This document shows, piece after piece, positions 30,159-38,366 of a DNA stretch of 42,536 bases. Origin of the DNA: Rhodovastum atsumiense (lineage in GTDB: Bacteria; Pseudomonadota; Alphaproteobacteria; Acetobacterales; Acetobacteraceae). Location: NCBI GenBank assembly GCA_026225115.1, contig JAMFSE010000019.1, forward strand, positions 1-42,536, given 5' to 3'. The position numbers and the translations under genes are program-made. A model generated the notes under the pieces. That model had not been told where the DNA came from. It saw nothing but the letters and a program-made list of their open reading frames with translations, and ran no database searches. Numbering within the stretch: position 1 is the first letter of the stretch; every line of letters starts with the position of its first letter.

Positions 30159-31552
30159 GCGAAAGCAGCGAAAACCTGGCCCCGCTGAAGCCCGGGCAGC
30201 GCCGCGTGACCTTAAGTGACGCGCTGGCCGAGATCACTGCTTTCGAGCAGGAAAACCGGCTGGACGAAGCCGATGACCTCGCCAGCCGCGTTCTCATCGC
30301 AGCGCCCGAGCAGCCGCATGTGCTGCACATGGCCGGCATTATCGCCTACCGCAAAGGCCGCTTCGGCGAGGCCATTGACCGGATGGAAAAATCCATGCGG
30401 CTGGCGCCCGAAGTGGCACTCTACCCGCGCAATATGTGCGAAATCTACCGCGGCGCCGGCCGGCTGGACGAGGCGCTGCAATCCGGCCGCCACGCCGTCG
30501 AGCTCTCACCAGGCGACAGCCGCGCGCATTTCAACCTTGCCTTGATCCATTACGAAAGACTCGAACTCGATGCGGCGATGGCGGTCGCCGAACAAGCTCT
30601 CGCGCTCGACCCGGAATTCGCGGAAGCGCATTTCGAAAAAGCCGAGGCCCTGCTGCTCGGCGGACGGCTCCGCGAAGGGTGGGAAAGCTATGAATGGCGC
30701 TTCAAACTGAAGCAGGCCGAGGGCATGCTGCCGAAAACCGGCAAGCCGCAATGGAACGGAGAGGACCTTGCCCCAGGCCGGCTGCTGATCGTCGCCGACC
30801 AAGGCTTTGGTGACTGCATCCAGTTCGCCCGGCTGATCCCCTGGGCAACCGCCCACGCCCCGGCCGCCACCCTTGCCTGCAGCCATGATCTGGTGCCGAT
30901 CCTGCGGCAAATCCCTGGTATTTCAACCATCATCAACAGCTGGGATGATGCCAAAGATTATGATTGCTACATCCCGCTATCCGGCCTGCCGCGCCTGGCC
31001 AGCATCACTACCGAGAACATCCCGGATAGCGGCGGATATTTGCAGGCCGATCCAGAACAAATCGAAAGCTGGGGCAAAAAACTGAACCGCCTCGCCGCAC
31101 CCAACAAGCGCCGCATCGCGCTGGTCTGGGCCGGCCGCCCCAGCCATAAAAACGACCGCAAACGCACCCTGAAGCTCAGCCAGTTCTCGCCGCTTTTCAC
31201 TATCCCCGGCATCACCCTGATCACGGTGCAAAAGGGCGACCAGATCGCTCAGGCCGGCGGCTATTTCGGCGCCGCCCCGCTGCTCAACCTCGGCCCCGAA
31301 ATCGACGATTTTACCGACACCATGGCGATCCTGAAGAACGTCGAACATCTGGTCACCATCGACACCTCCGTCGCCCATATCGCCGGCGCCATCGGCGTGC
31401 CAACCAGCCTGGTCCTGCCCTACGCCCCCGACTGGCGCTGGCTGCTAAACCGTAACGACACACCCTGGTACCAGTCCATAAGACTCTACCGCCAGAAAAA
31501 ACCCTATGACTGGTCGGGCGTTATTGAAAACGTCGCTAAGGACTTAGGGTAA
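30155..31552 (+). CDS. TPR-glycosyltransferase (GT9/heptosyltransferase-like)
   Basis: A 465-residue protein. The N-terminal ~195 residues are TPRs (GKGRF/GRL-type repeats such as GAGRLDEALQSGRHAVELSP and FNLALIHYERLELDAAMAVA). The remainder resembles the glycosyltransferase family 9 fold: LLIVADQGFGDCIQFARLIP near residue 209, RIALVWAGRPSHKNDRKRTL in the middle, and the donor-binding end VTIDTSVAHIAGAIGVPTSL. Such TPR-GT proteins occur beside flagellin and envelope glycosylation genes; the substrate here is unknown. Coupled to the preceding sulfotransferase by an ATGA overlap. Its TAA stop (31550-31552) lies in the left end of a palindromic repeat. Confidence 0.85.
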   Translation: MSESSENLAPLKPGQRRVTLSDALAEITAFEQENRLDEADDLASRVLIAAPEQPHVLHMAGIIAYRKGRFGEAIDRMEKSMRLAPEVALYPRNMCEIYRGAGRLDEALQSGRHAVELSPGDSRAHFNLALIHYERLELDAAMAVAEQALALDPEFAEAHFEKAEALLLGGRLREGWESYEWRFKLKQAEGMLPKTGKPQWNGEDLAPGRLLIVADQGFGDCIQFARLIPWATAHAPAATLACSHDLVPILRQIPGISTIINSWDDAKDYDCYIPLSGLPRLASITTENIPDSGGYLQADPEQIESWGKKLNRLAAPNKRRIALVWAGRPSHKNDRKRTLKLSQFSPLFTIPGITLITVQKGDQIAQAGGYFGAAPLLNLGPEIDDFTDTMAILKNVEHLVTIDTSVAHIAGAIGVPTSLVLPYAPDWRWLLNRNDTPWYQSIRLYRQKKPYDWSGVIENVAKDLG

Positions 31553-31697
31553 GAAAAAGCAGTTTTTTTTAAAAAAAAGAACCAAAAAATTTTTCTGAAT
31601 CTGAGGCATGGGCGTCGATGCCGATACAGCCCATGCCCCAGAGCAGCAGAAGTTTTTTGCGCCGCTTTTTTTCAAAAAAGCGGCTGCTTTCCTTAAG
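31549..31697. repeat. Palindromic intergenic element, copy D (complete, between convergent genes)
   Basis: Fills the whole space between two convergent genes. The left arm begins GTAAG at 31549, with AGCAG, a T8A8 run and AGAACC plus an A6 tract. The centre is the perfect 9-bp stem GGCATGGGC (31605-31613) with GCCCATGCC (31629-31637). The right arm has a T6 tract (31653-31658) and the hairpin GCCGCTTTTT-TTCA-AAAAAGCGGC (31661-31684), then CTTAAG. Both flanking TAA stops (31550-31552 and, on the minus strand, 31695-31693) lie inside the ends. Compared with copy C the hairpin stem bases differ but pairing and loop are kept. The arrangement suits a two-way terminator. Confidence 0.75.
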
Positions 31698-32412
31698 CGA
31701 AAATTTCTTCGAGAAAATCCACTAGTGAGTTCCAGGAACGGCGGTCGGCTTCAGCGCTGTAGCGTATGGCTTGCGGCATGCCGGCGCTATCCGCGGTTTT
31801 GTTGGTGAAGCTGTGCACCGTGTTGCCATAGAGATGCATTTGCCAATCGACTTTGGCGGCGGTCATCTCATCGGTGAATGTCTGCCTCAGCTCCGGGCCG
31901 ATCATCGGGTCATCGGCGCCTATACACACAAGCACTTTGCCTTTGATGTTTTTGGCATCTTCCGGGCGGGTGGTGCCGAGGCCGCTATGGAAACCGGCGG
32001 CGCCTTTAATGTCGCAGCCGCTGCGCGCCAGTTCCAGGGAGACCGTGCCGCCGAAGCAATAGCCGATTGCGGCGATTTTCGAGCTGTCGACTTCCGGGCG
32101 CGCCAGCAAAGCTTTCAGCCCGGCTTCCGCGTAGAGGCGGGTTTGCAGCGGGTCCTGCATCATGGGGCCGACAAAACCCATCACCTCATCCATGGAGGAG
32201 ACGGTTTTGCCCTCGCCGAACAGATCATTGGCAAGGGTGACGTAACCAAGTTCCGCCAGCCGTTGCGCCTTTTCCTTGGTGTGGTCACTGAGGCCAAAGG
32301 CTTCCGGAAAGACCAGTATCCCGGGCCGCTTTCCGGATTTTGCCGGGTCGAAAAACAGATGGCTCTCCATATGCCGGTGAATGGCGTCATATTTTAGAAT
32401 CTCTGAATGCAT
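31693..32412 (-). CDS. Dienelactone hydrolase family protein
   Basis: A 239-residue alpha/beta-hydrolase from the ATG at 32412 (MHSEILKYDAIHRHM), which has GGGAGA 6 bases upstream; the longer frame to 32508 is rejected. The triad is Cys119 (IGYCFGGT), Asp168 (GADDPM) and His200 (GNTVHSF), with Glu36 (FPEAFG), matching dienelactone hydrolases that use a cysteine nucleophile. No aromatic-degradation genes are nearby, so the natural substrate is unknown. The stop is inside the right end of palindromic copy D. Confidence 0.92.
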   Translation of the reverse strand: MHSEILKYDAIHRHMESHLFFDPAKSGKRPGILVFPEAFGLSDHTKEKAQRLAELGYVTLANDLFGEGKTVSSMDEVMGFVGPMMQDPLQTRLYAEAGLKALLARPEVDSSKIAAIGYCFGGTVSLELARSGCDIKGAAGFHSGLGTTRPEDAKNIKGKVLVCIGADDPMIGPELRQTFTDEMTAAKVDWQMHLYGNTVHSFTNKTADSAGMPQAIRYSAEADRRSWNSLVDFLEEIFA

Positions 32413-32525
32413 TTGTTTTCTCCCATTTCCGGCGGCCATTTCAACCCATTGCCGGCTGCCCCGCAAGGCCCGGATTTGAGCTCGGGTAACTTGTGACGCA
32501 GGTGTCATGCGGTTATGTCTTGGCC

Positions 32526-33020
32526 ATGAAAATCATCCTTGCCGCGCTGCTGTTTGTCGCCCCTTCTGCCGCCGCTTTTGCAGCTACGACAAATTCCGGC
32601 CCGCAGCCGCTTGGCGTCTTTGGGGATTGGACCGCGGCATCTTACGGCGCCGGCAGTGCGAAAGCCTGCTACGCCTTCACCACGGCGAAAACCTCCGATC
32701 CGGCGCTGGCCGGGCGCGGTGCCGTGCAGCTTACCGTGACCCAGCGCAAATCCGCGGCCGATGAAGTGACGATTGCTGCAGGCTATACCTATCCCAAAAC
32801 GCCAACGGTCACGCTTACCGTCGGCACCACGGCGCTTGATTTTTACACCCAGGATCAGACGGCGTTTACCGCGAGTGGTGCCGCGGCCATCTCCGCCTTC
32901 CAGGCCGGCGCCACCGCGGTTGCCAAATCCTCAGCCCCGCATGGGAAGACGGTCACCGATACCTTCAGCCTTACTGGCTTTTCCGGTGCCTACGGCGCAT
33001 TAAAGAAGGCATGCCCGTAA
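32526..33020 (+). CDS. Periplasmic IalB-like protein
   Basis: A 164-residue exported protein resembling the invasion-associated locus B family. The signal peptide [20 protein letters not shown] is cleaved near residue 20-21. The mature part has [20 protein letters not shown], the 'GDW' start seen in IalB proteins, and a second cysteine at the extreme C-terminus (KKACP) that could pair with the first. The start ATG at 32526 is preferred over an in-frame ATG at 32493, which would precede the signal peptide with polar residues. Its last 10 bases overlap the rlmN start. The function of this family outside Bartonella is not established. Confidence 0.7.
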   Translation: MKIILAALLFVAPSAAAFAATTNSGPQPLGVFGDWTAASYGAGSAKACYAFTTAKTSDPALAGRGAVQLTVTQRKSAADEVTIAAGYTYPKTPTVTLTVGTTALDFYTQDQTAFTASGAAAISAFQAGATAVAKSSAPHGKTVTDTFSLTGFSGAYGALKKACP

Positions 33021-34192
33021 ATTACGCCTCTAATGCCGAGCTGACCGCCGCCGACCGCGACCGCATCCTCGCCAAAGCCGCCGCTTTCGCGCCGCCGGAC
33101 AATGTGCTGGCCGATGGCAGGCGGGATCTGGTGGGATTGTCGCGCGAGCAGCTGGCGGAAGAGGTTGCCGCCATCGGTGAAAAACCGTTTCGCGCCAAGC
33201 AGCTCTGGCATTGGATGTATCATCAAGGCGTCACCGATTTTGCGGCCATGAGCAGCATTGCGCGGCCGCTGCAGGAAAAGCTTGCCGAGCATTTCGTCGT
33301 CAGCCGGCCGGAAGTTTCGGTCGATCAGCGCTCAAAGGACCAGACCCGGAAATTCCTGTTCAAATTCCGTGATAATGAAGCGGTAGAGACCGTTTATATT
33401 CCGGACCCGGTGGAAGACCGCGGCGCCGTCTGCATCTCCAGCCAGGTGGGCTGCACGCTCTCCTGCCGCTTCTGCCACACCGGTACGCAGCGCCTGGCCC
33501 GTAATCTGTCCTCGGCCGAGATCGTCGGCCAGTTCATGGCTGCGCGCGACGCCTATGGCGAATGGCCAAGCCCGAAGGGCGAGACGCCGCGGCTGCTCTC
33601 CACCATCGTGCTGATGGGCATGGGCGAGCCGTTGTATAATTACGAAAATGTCGCCCAGGCCATGAAGATCGTCATGGATGGCGAGGGAATCGGGCTATCG
33701 CGCCGCCGCATCACGCTCTCCACCTCAGGCGTGGTGCCGATGATGGACCGCGCCGGCGAGGAGCTTGGCGTCAATCTGGCGGTGTCCCTGCATGCGGTGC
33801 GCGATGATTTGCGCGATGAGCTGGTCCCGCTGAACCGCAAATACCCGATCAAGGAGCTAATCGCCGCCTGCCGCCGCTATCCGGCGGCTTCCAACGCGCG
33901 GCGCATCACATTTGAATATGTCATGCTGGACGGCATCAACGATTCCGAAACCGACGCCCGTGCCCTGGTATACCTGATCGCCGGCCTGCCCGCGAAGGTG
34001 AACCTGATCCCGTTCAACCCCTGGCCCGGCAGCACGTATAAAACTTCTTCTCCAGCCGCGATCAAGAAATTCGCAGAGATTGTCATGGCCGCCGGGTATT
34101 CCTCGCCGATCCGCACCCCCAGGGGCCAGGATATTCTCGCGGCCTGCGGGCAGCTTAAGTCCAACGAGGAACCGCGCCGCCGGGCGGGCTAG
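33011..34192 (+). CDS. rlmN: Dual-specificity 23S rRNA/tRNA adenine-C2 methyltransferase RlmN
   Basis: Radical-SAM enzyme making 2-methyladenosine at A2503 of 23S rRNA and A37 of tRNAs. It is 393 residues. The iron-sulfur motif is CTLSCRFC (Cys148, Cys152, Cys155). The two mechanistic cysteines are Cys141 (VCISSQVGC) and Cys379 (AACGQL). An N-terminal accessory domain includes [17 protein letters not shown]. The ATG at 33011 overlaps the end of the IalB-like gene by 10 bases, so translation may be coupled. It is nearly adjacent to the convergent DUF3775 gene. Confidence 0.97.
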   Translation: MPVNYASNAELTAADRDRILAKAAAFAPPDNVLADGRRDLVGLSREQLAEEVAAIGEKPFRAKQLWHWMYHQGVTDFAAMSSIARPLQEKLAEHFVVSRPEVSVDQRSKDQTRKFLFKFRDNEAVETVYIPDPVEDRGAVCISSQVGCTLSCRFCHTGTQRLARNLSSAEIVGQFMAARDAYGEWPSPKGETPRLLSTIVLMGMGEPLYNYENVAQAMKIVMDGEGIGLSRRRITLSTSGVVPMMDRAGEELGVNLAVSLHAVRDDLRDELVPLNRKYPIKELIAACRRYPAASNARRITFEYVMLDGINDSETDARALVYLIAGLPAKVNLIPFNPWPGSTYKTSSPAAIKKFAEIVMAAGYSSPIRTPRGQDILAACGQLKSNEEPRRRAG

Positions 34193-34195
34193 GCG

Positions 34196-34654
34196 CTAAG
34201 CTTCTGGTCCGTAATCCTCGGGGACATAGCCCAGGGTCACCAGCCCCTCTTCCAGGAAATCGCCTAGATTGGGTTCGCCCAGCAGGTAATCCGCAACCGG
34301 CTGGCCGGTCCGTTCAGCCGCCAGGCTCCGCGCCTCATCTAATTCCTCCCGACCGTAATCGCCGCGGCCGATCCAGAACATCGCCACCAGATCAATCGCC
34401 GCCAAATCCGAAAGCCCCTCGATCGCATCCCGCAATTCCGTTTCGGTCTGGTCCGACGGATGGTCTTCCAGCACCGCCCGCTCGCCGTCATCTGCTGCGT
34501 TGGACCCCGGATCGGGCTCGACCGGCGCCACTTTCACATCGAAAGCCCGGGCTTTCAGGATCATGAATTCGACCAGCGCCGGATCGATCTCCAGGGGTAG
34601 CGCGCTATCGTCCTCGACGTCGATCACATGCCGCCTTACCGTTCGCTTTGTCAT
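34196..34654 (-). CDS. DUF3775 domain-containing protein
   Basis: A 152-residue acidic protein of unknown function found mainly in alphaproteobacteria. Visible are LEIDPALVEFMILKARAFDV, ALRDAIEGL-like sequence (ELRDAIEGLSDLAAIDLVA), FWIGRGDYGREELDEAR and the end YLLGEPNLGDFLEEGLVTLG, which together match DUF3775. GGAG lies 7 bases before the ATG. No signal peptide or membrane segment. It converges with rlmN, with 3 bp between the stops. Confidence 0.82.
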   Translation of the reverse strand: MTKRTVRRHVIDVEDDSALPLEIDPALVEFMILKARAFDVKVAPVEPDPGSNAADDGERAVLEDHPSDQTETELRDAIEGLSDLAAIDLVAMFWIGRGDYGREELDEARSLAAERTGQPVADYLLGEPNLGDFLEEGLVTLGYVPEDYGPEA

Positions 34655-34757
34655 GTTCGTCTCCGCTTTTACCTATCCGAGGTAAGAAGGCGGTCCGGCC
34701 CCTGCAAGATGCGAGGTGCCACCCCATTTCCCATTCATCAGAAACGGACGGGACAAC

Positions 34758-35275
34758 ATGACAACACCAACCATCTTGATCACCGGCGGCGCCAGCGGAA
34801 TCGGCGCCGGCTTCATGATCCGCAAGCCGATTGCCGCGCTCACCCTGGCGGAATGGAACCAAGTACTGGCCACCAATCTCACCAGCACTTTCCTGCTCGC
34901 CCGCACCGGCGCCGAACTGCTGCGCACCGGCAAAGGCAGCATCGTCACCATCGCCTCCACCCGCGCGCATATGTCGGAGCCGGATACCGAATCCTACAGC
35001 GCGTCTAAAGGTGGCTGCTCGCCTTGACCCACGCGCTCGCCATCAGCCTTGGCCCGGCTATCCGGGTGAATTGCATCTCCCCGGGCTGGATCAACGTCGG
35101 CCACGAGCAATTATCCGCGGCGCACCATGCGCAGCATCCGGCCAGCCGCGTCGGCACGGTCGAGGACATCGCCTCCCTCGCGGCTTATCTCCTAAGCGCC
35201 GATGCCGGCTTCATTACCGGCTCGGAATTCGTGGTGGACGGCGGCATGACCCGCAAGATGATTTATTCGGCGTAG
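34758..35275 (+). pseudogene. Broken short-chain dehydrogenase (internal deletion plus frameshift)
   Basis: Remnant of an SDR with two lesions. First, the cofactor motif LITGGASGIGAG runs straight into FMIRKPIAALTLAEWNQVL, which normally lies about 70 residues further on after the NNAG motif, so much of the Rossmann half is missing. Second, the catalytic region SYSASKGG (YxxxK) goes out of frame at about 35012 by loss of one base and stops at 35025-35027. The C-terminal half ([20 protein letters not shown], then [14 protein letters not shown]) continues in another frame from 35024 to 35275. A GCCGGC at the deletion junction could mark recombination between short repeats. It cannot make a working enzyme. 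Confidence 0.88.
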
Positions 35276-35362
35276 TCCGCGCGAATTGACAGCCCACAGT
35301 CAGGTTGACAGTCAGCAGCCAATCGTACTCCATGGCTGAAACAAAAAATGGAGGAACAAATC

Positions 35363-36136
35363 ATGCAGGATCTGGCGGACAAGCGCATCATCATCGGCGG
35401 CGGCGCTACCGGCATGGGGGCGGCGCTCGCCGTCCGCCTGGTGAAACTCGGCGCCAAGGTGATCGTCGGCGATCGCAATGCGGAAGGGCTGCAGAAATTG
35501 CAGCCCGAGTTGGAAGGCCAGGCCGGCAAGGCCATCCCCTTCGTCTTCGACCTTTCGGACGATGCATCGATCGAAGCGATTGTGCGGCGTTGCGTTGACG
35601 AATTCGGGGGCATCGATGGGCTCGCAATTCCGGCCGCCGACACCTCGCCCGCGACGATGGCGGCGGACGACACCGTATTGAAAATGGACCCGGCGATCTG
35701 GGAGCGGATTTTCCGCATCAACGTCATTGGCCCCGGCATGCTGATGAAGGCCGCGATTCCGCATATGGTCAAGGCCGGCGGCGGCAACATCGCGGTGGTT
35801 TCCTCCGGCGCCGCTTATCTCGGCATGCATTACGTGCCGGGCTACGCATCATCCAAGGCGGCATTGAACGCGCTGGTGCGGCACACCGCCCGGCTCTGCG
35901 GCCCGGACAAAATCCGCGTCAACGGCATCTACCCGGGCCGCGTCGTCAATGACCGCAAACCGAATGTTCCGGAAGCGCGGCCGGAAATCGTCAACATGCC
36001 GGCAACGAACGCGCTGCGGCGCCACGCCGTGCCGGACGAGGCGGCGCGCATTTTGTGCTTCCTGCTCTCCGATGAGAGCGGCTGGATGACCGGCCAGATC
36101 ATCGCCGCCAACGGCGGCAGCGAAATGCGCGATTAG
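35363..36136 (+). CDS. SDR family oxidoreductase
   Basis: A 257-residue classical short-chain dehydrogenase. Cofactor motif IGGGATGMGAALAVRLVKLG (a GGxTGxG variant), VIVGDRNAEG with an acidic residue at the end of beta-2, catalytic YASSK (Tyr/Lys) and the C-terminal GQIIAANGGSEM. The start at 35363 is set by GGAGG (35350-35354); an earlier in-frame ATG overlaps that ribosome binding site. It is intact, unlike the SDR remnant immediately upstream, and belongs to a different subgroup. Substrate unknown. It converges with trpF. Confidence 0.9.
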   Translation: MQDLADKRIIIGGGATGMGAALAVRLVKLGAKVIVGDRNAEGLQKLQPELEGQAGKAIPFVFDLSDDASIEAIVRRCVDEFGGIDGLAIPAADTSPATMAADDTVLKMDPAIWERIFRINVIGPGMLMKAAIPHMVKAGGGNIAVVSSGAAYLGMHYVPGYASSKAALNALVRHTARLCGPDKIRVNGIYPGRVVNDRKPNVPEARPEIVNMPATNALRRHAVPDEAARILCFLLSDESGWMTGQIIAANGGSEMRD

Positions 36137-36173
36137 ATGCCGTATGTGGCACATGCTTCCTTAAAATCGCGCT

Positions 36174-36812
36174 CTATTCGGCGCTTCTGACCCTGGCGAT
36201 GAAATCGCGGATAAGCGCCGGGGATTTTTCGCCCGGCGCGGTCTCCACGCCTGAGGACACGTCCACCGCCGGCGCATGGCTTTGCAGCATCGCCTGCACC
36301 ACATTCTCCGGCGTCAGCCCGCCGCCCAGCAGCCAGAATTTTGGCGCTCGCCAATCGGCCAGCAGACCCCACTCCATAGCCACCGCATTGCCCCCCGGCC
36401 GGGTGGCGCCGGCCGGGGGTTTCGCCTCGATGACAAACCCGTCCAGACCCTGGCCGTCCGCGGGCAGCTCGCTCTTTGCGGATACGCCAACGGCTCGCCA
36501 TACCGGCAACCCGAAATGGACGCGCAGTGCCGCGCACATGTCGGGGCTGCCGTATAGCTGCAGGAAGTCCAACTGCACTTCGTCCAACACGCGCTGAATG
36601 GTCTCGGCACGGGGTTCTACAAACAAACCAACTCGCTTGGGCCCGCCTTCATGCCGCGCTGAAAGCAGGGACGCCTTCGCGGGCGTGACAAAGCGCGGCG
36701 AGCGTTCGAAGAAAACGAAACCAAGGTAATCGGCCGCAGACTCCACCACCGCATCGAATGCGGCGGCGCTGTTGACGCCGCAAATTTTAGCCTGAGTCTT
36801 GCCCAAAATCAT
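36174..36812 (-). CDS. trpF: Phosphoribosylanthranilate isomerase
   Basis: Third step of tryptophan synthesis. It is a 212-residue TIM barrel. General base Cys11 is in AKICGVN and general acid Asp is in VDVSSGVE; FVFFERSPRFVTP and LDFLQLYGSP are typical. The ATG overlaps the pyrF stop (ATGA), so it is the last gene of the ihfB-lapA-pyrF-trpF run. In many relatives trpB and trpA follow trpF; here the next gene is a convergent SDR, so the tryptophan genes are separated. Confidence 0.96.
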   Translation of the reverse strand: MILGKTQAKICGVNSAAAFDAVVESAADYLGFVFFERSPRFVTPAKASLLSARHEGGPKRVGLFVEPRAETIQRVLDEVQLDFLQLYGSPDMCAALRVHFGLPVWRAVGVSAKSELPADGQGLDGFVIEAKPPAGATRPGGNAVAMEWGLLADWRAPKFWLLGGGLTPENVVQAMLQSHAPAVDVSSGVETAPGEKSPALIRDFIARVRSAE

Positions 36813-37504
36813 GCGATCGCGGCGGCTATCCCGGCCGCGGCAAAGCCAGGGTCGCCGGCGCCGGTAATGGGGCGGCCAACGACAATATAATCCGCCCCTG
36901 CCTGCACCGCCGCCTGTGGGGTCATCACCCTCGCCTGATCGCCTACAGCGCTACCCTCAGGCCGAATACCGGGCACGACTAGGATCGGCCTGCCGCCAAA
37001 AGCGTCGCGCAGGGCGGCAATCTCATGCGCGGAACACACCAGCCCATCGGCGCCGGCATCCAGCGCCAGGCGCCCGAGCCGCAACACCTGCGCGCTGACC
37101 GCGCCGTCCACGCCTGTCGATTGCAGCGCCGCCGCATCGAGGCTGGTCAGCACCGTGACCGCCAGGACCAGAGGGCGCGTCGCGCCGGCGGGCTCAGCAG
37201 CCTCGCGCGCCGCTGCCACCATCGCCGCGCCGCCGCCGGCATGCACCGTCAGCATCCGCACCCCAAGCGGCAGCAACGCCCGAACGGCGCCGGCCACCGT
37301 ATTCGGAATATCGTGCAGTTTCAGGTCGAGAAACACCGGCGCGCGGCCAGCCACGGTCAGACCCTGCGGACCGTTGCGCAGAAAGAATTCCAGCCCAAGC
37401 TTGATCAGGCCGGAATGCGGCGTCACCGCTGCCGCCAATTCGCGCGCGCTGGAAAAATCGGCGGTATCGATCGCCGTGATCAAACGTTTTTGAATGCCGC
37501 TCAC
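36809..37504 (-). CDS. pyrF: Orotidine 5'-phosphate decarboxylase
   Basis: Final step of UMP synthesis. It is a 231-residue TIM barrel. Catalytic motif DLKLHDIPNTV supplies Asp60, Lys62 and Asp65. IVPGIRPEG and the VVGRPITGAGDP phosphate-binding end are also present. The start is GTG at 37504 ([13 protein letters not shown]), overlapping the lapA stop as GTGA. Trailing gene trpF overlaps too, so pyrimidine and tryptophan steps are co-transcribed here. Confidence 0.97.
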   Translation of the reverse strand: MSGIQKRLITAIDTADFSSARELAAAVTPHSGLIKLGLEFFLRNGPQGLTVAGRAPVFLDLKLHDIPNTVAGAVRALLPLGVRMLTVHAGGGAAMVAAAREAAEPAGATRPLVLAVTVLTSLDAAALQSTGVDGAVSAQVLRLGRLALDAGADGLVCSAHEIAALRDAFGGRPILVVPGIRPEGSAVGDQARVMTPQAAVQAGADYIVVGRPITGAGDPGFAAAGIAAAIA

Positions 37505-37821
37505 GGCGCTATTGTGGGACGCCGGTCCTCAGCTTGCAATCTTTGGCTCGCTGTTGCCGCTGCAAGCCTGGTTTCCAGCTCGCCGGCCCGTTTCTCCGCC
37601 TTGTTCATCCGCCGGCGGGCGGCGAATCGCTTTGGCAGATGCGCGGCCAACCCGCCCAGAAATCCGATGACTAATGCCGCGATCACCACAGCTCCCAGCG
37701 GCAGCGTGACGAGAAAACCGAACGGCCAGAACCCCAGCATCGCCGGACCCCGGTTGGAGAGCAGGAAAACCACCAGTATCAGCAACAGCAGTAACCCGAT
37801 CAGCGCCCGGAGAAATTTCAG
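37501..37821 (-). CDS. lapA: LapA-domain inner-membrane protein (probable CTG start)
   Basis: About 106 residues with two hydrophobic helices. Reading from CTG at 37821 gives (M)[19 protein letters not shown] followed by [15 protein letters not shown] and a second helix, then a basic [20 protein letters not shown] coiled tail: the LapA (DUF1049) layout, which begins 'M-K/R-FLR' and ends the first helix with 'NR'. No ATG, GTG or TTG gives this whole first helix. GGAG lies exactly 7 bases before the CTG, and CTGA overlaps the ihfB stop. A later TTG (37785) would cut the helix. LapA partners in controlling LPS synthesis in E. coli; here that role is inferred. Confidence 0.8.
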   Translation of the reverse strand: MKFLRALIGLLLLLILVVFLLSNRGPAMLGFWPFGFLVTLPLGAVVIAALVIGFLGGLAAHLPKRFAARRRMNKAEKRAGELETRLAAATASQRLQAEDRRPTIAP

Positions 37822-38141
37822 CTTTTCGCTCCGCCGTTCTTTTTAACGGCTGCAACCGGAACCGGTTTGTTAATCCGCTCCCGCAGTTCCTTGCCGGCTT
37901 TAAAAAATGGCACGGATTTTTGTTCGACTTCCACGGTCTCACCGGTCCTTGGATTGCGGCCGGCGCGGGCATTGCGGTGTTTCACGGTAAAGGCGCCAAA
38001 GCCGCGGAGTTCCACGCGCTCATTGCGCGCCAGCGCGTTCGTCATCTCATCGAACAAAGCCGCCACGATCCGCTCGACATCGCCGATCGTGAGATGCGGA
38101 TTATCTTCCGCCAACCCTGCAATCAATTCAGAACGCGTCAT
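37818..38141 (-). CDS. ihfB: Integration host factor beta subunit
   Basis: DNA-bending nucleoid protein working with IHF-alpha. It is 107 residues, about 10 longer than E. coli IhfB because of a lysine/alanine-rich tail ([12 protein letters not shown]). [20 protein letters not shown] and [12 protein letters not shown] match the dimerisation helices, and [20 protein letters not shown] contains the DNA-binding arm with the intercalating proline region. A clear RBS (GGGAGAG) precedes the ATG. It follows rpsA (225 bp), as usual in proteobacteria, and overlaps lapA. Confidence 0.94.
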   Translation of the reverse strand: MTRSELIAGLAEDNPHLTIGDVERIVAALFDEMTNALARNERVELRGFGAFTVKHRNARAGRNPRTGETVEVEQKSVPFFKAGKELRERINKPVPVAAVKKNGGAKS

Positions 38142-38184
38142 TCACTCTCTCCCAGCCGACGATGCCAGGACGTTCCGACTTGGT

Positions 38185-38197
38185 CAATAACTTATTG
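38185..38197. promoter_or_regulatory. 13-bp palindrome in the ihfB upstream region
   Basis: CAATAA-C-TTATTG is a perfect 6-1-6 inverted repeat 43 bp before the ihfB start, at the edge of a strikingly A+T-rich stretch (about 38190-38275). Its position suits an operator or an IHF autoregulatory region, but it does not match the IHF consensus well. Confidence 0.3.
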
Positions 38198-38313
38198 TGA
38201 TAGCAGTGTTTTTTATTTTTTGCGTTTATCTTTGTTTTTTGAGCAAAACAGTCTCAACTTTAGCGCAACTGCTACTCTAGGGCGCGATAGGTGTAACGCG
38301 GCGTTAAAACGCA

Positions 38314-38344
38314 TTGCGGGGAGGCGCCCTGCGCCTCCCCGCAA
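38314..38344 (-). terminator. Hairpin after rpsA
   Basis: A perfect 14-bp stem (38314-38327 with 38331-38344) and 3-base loop begins 22 bases after the rpsA stop. The stem is very G+C-rich. The following T-run is short and not immediate (ATGCGTTTTAACG), so termination may be partial or the hairpin may protect the rpsA mRNA 3' end. Confidence 0.65.
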
Positions 38345-38366
38345 GCAGCTTAGATAAGCGTATTGC

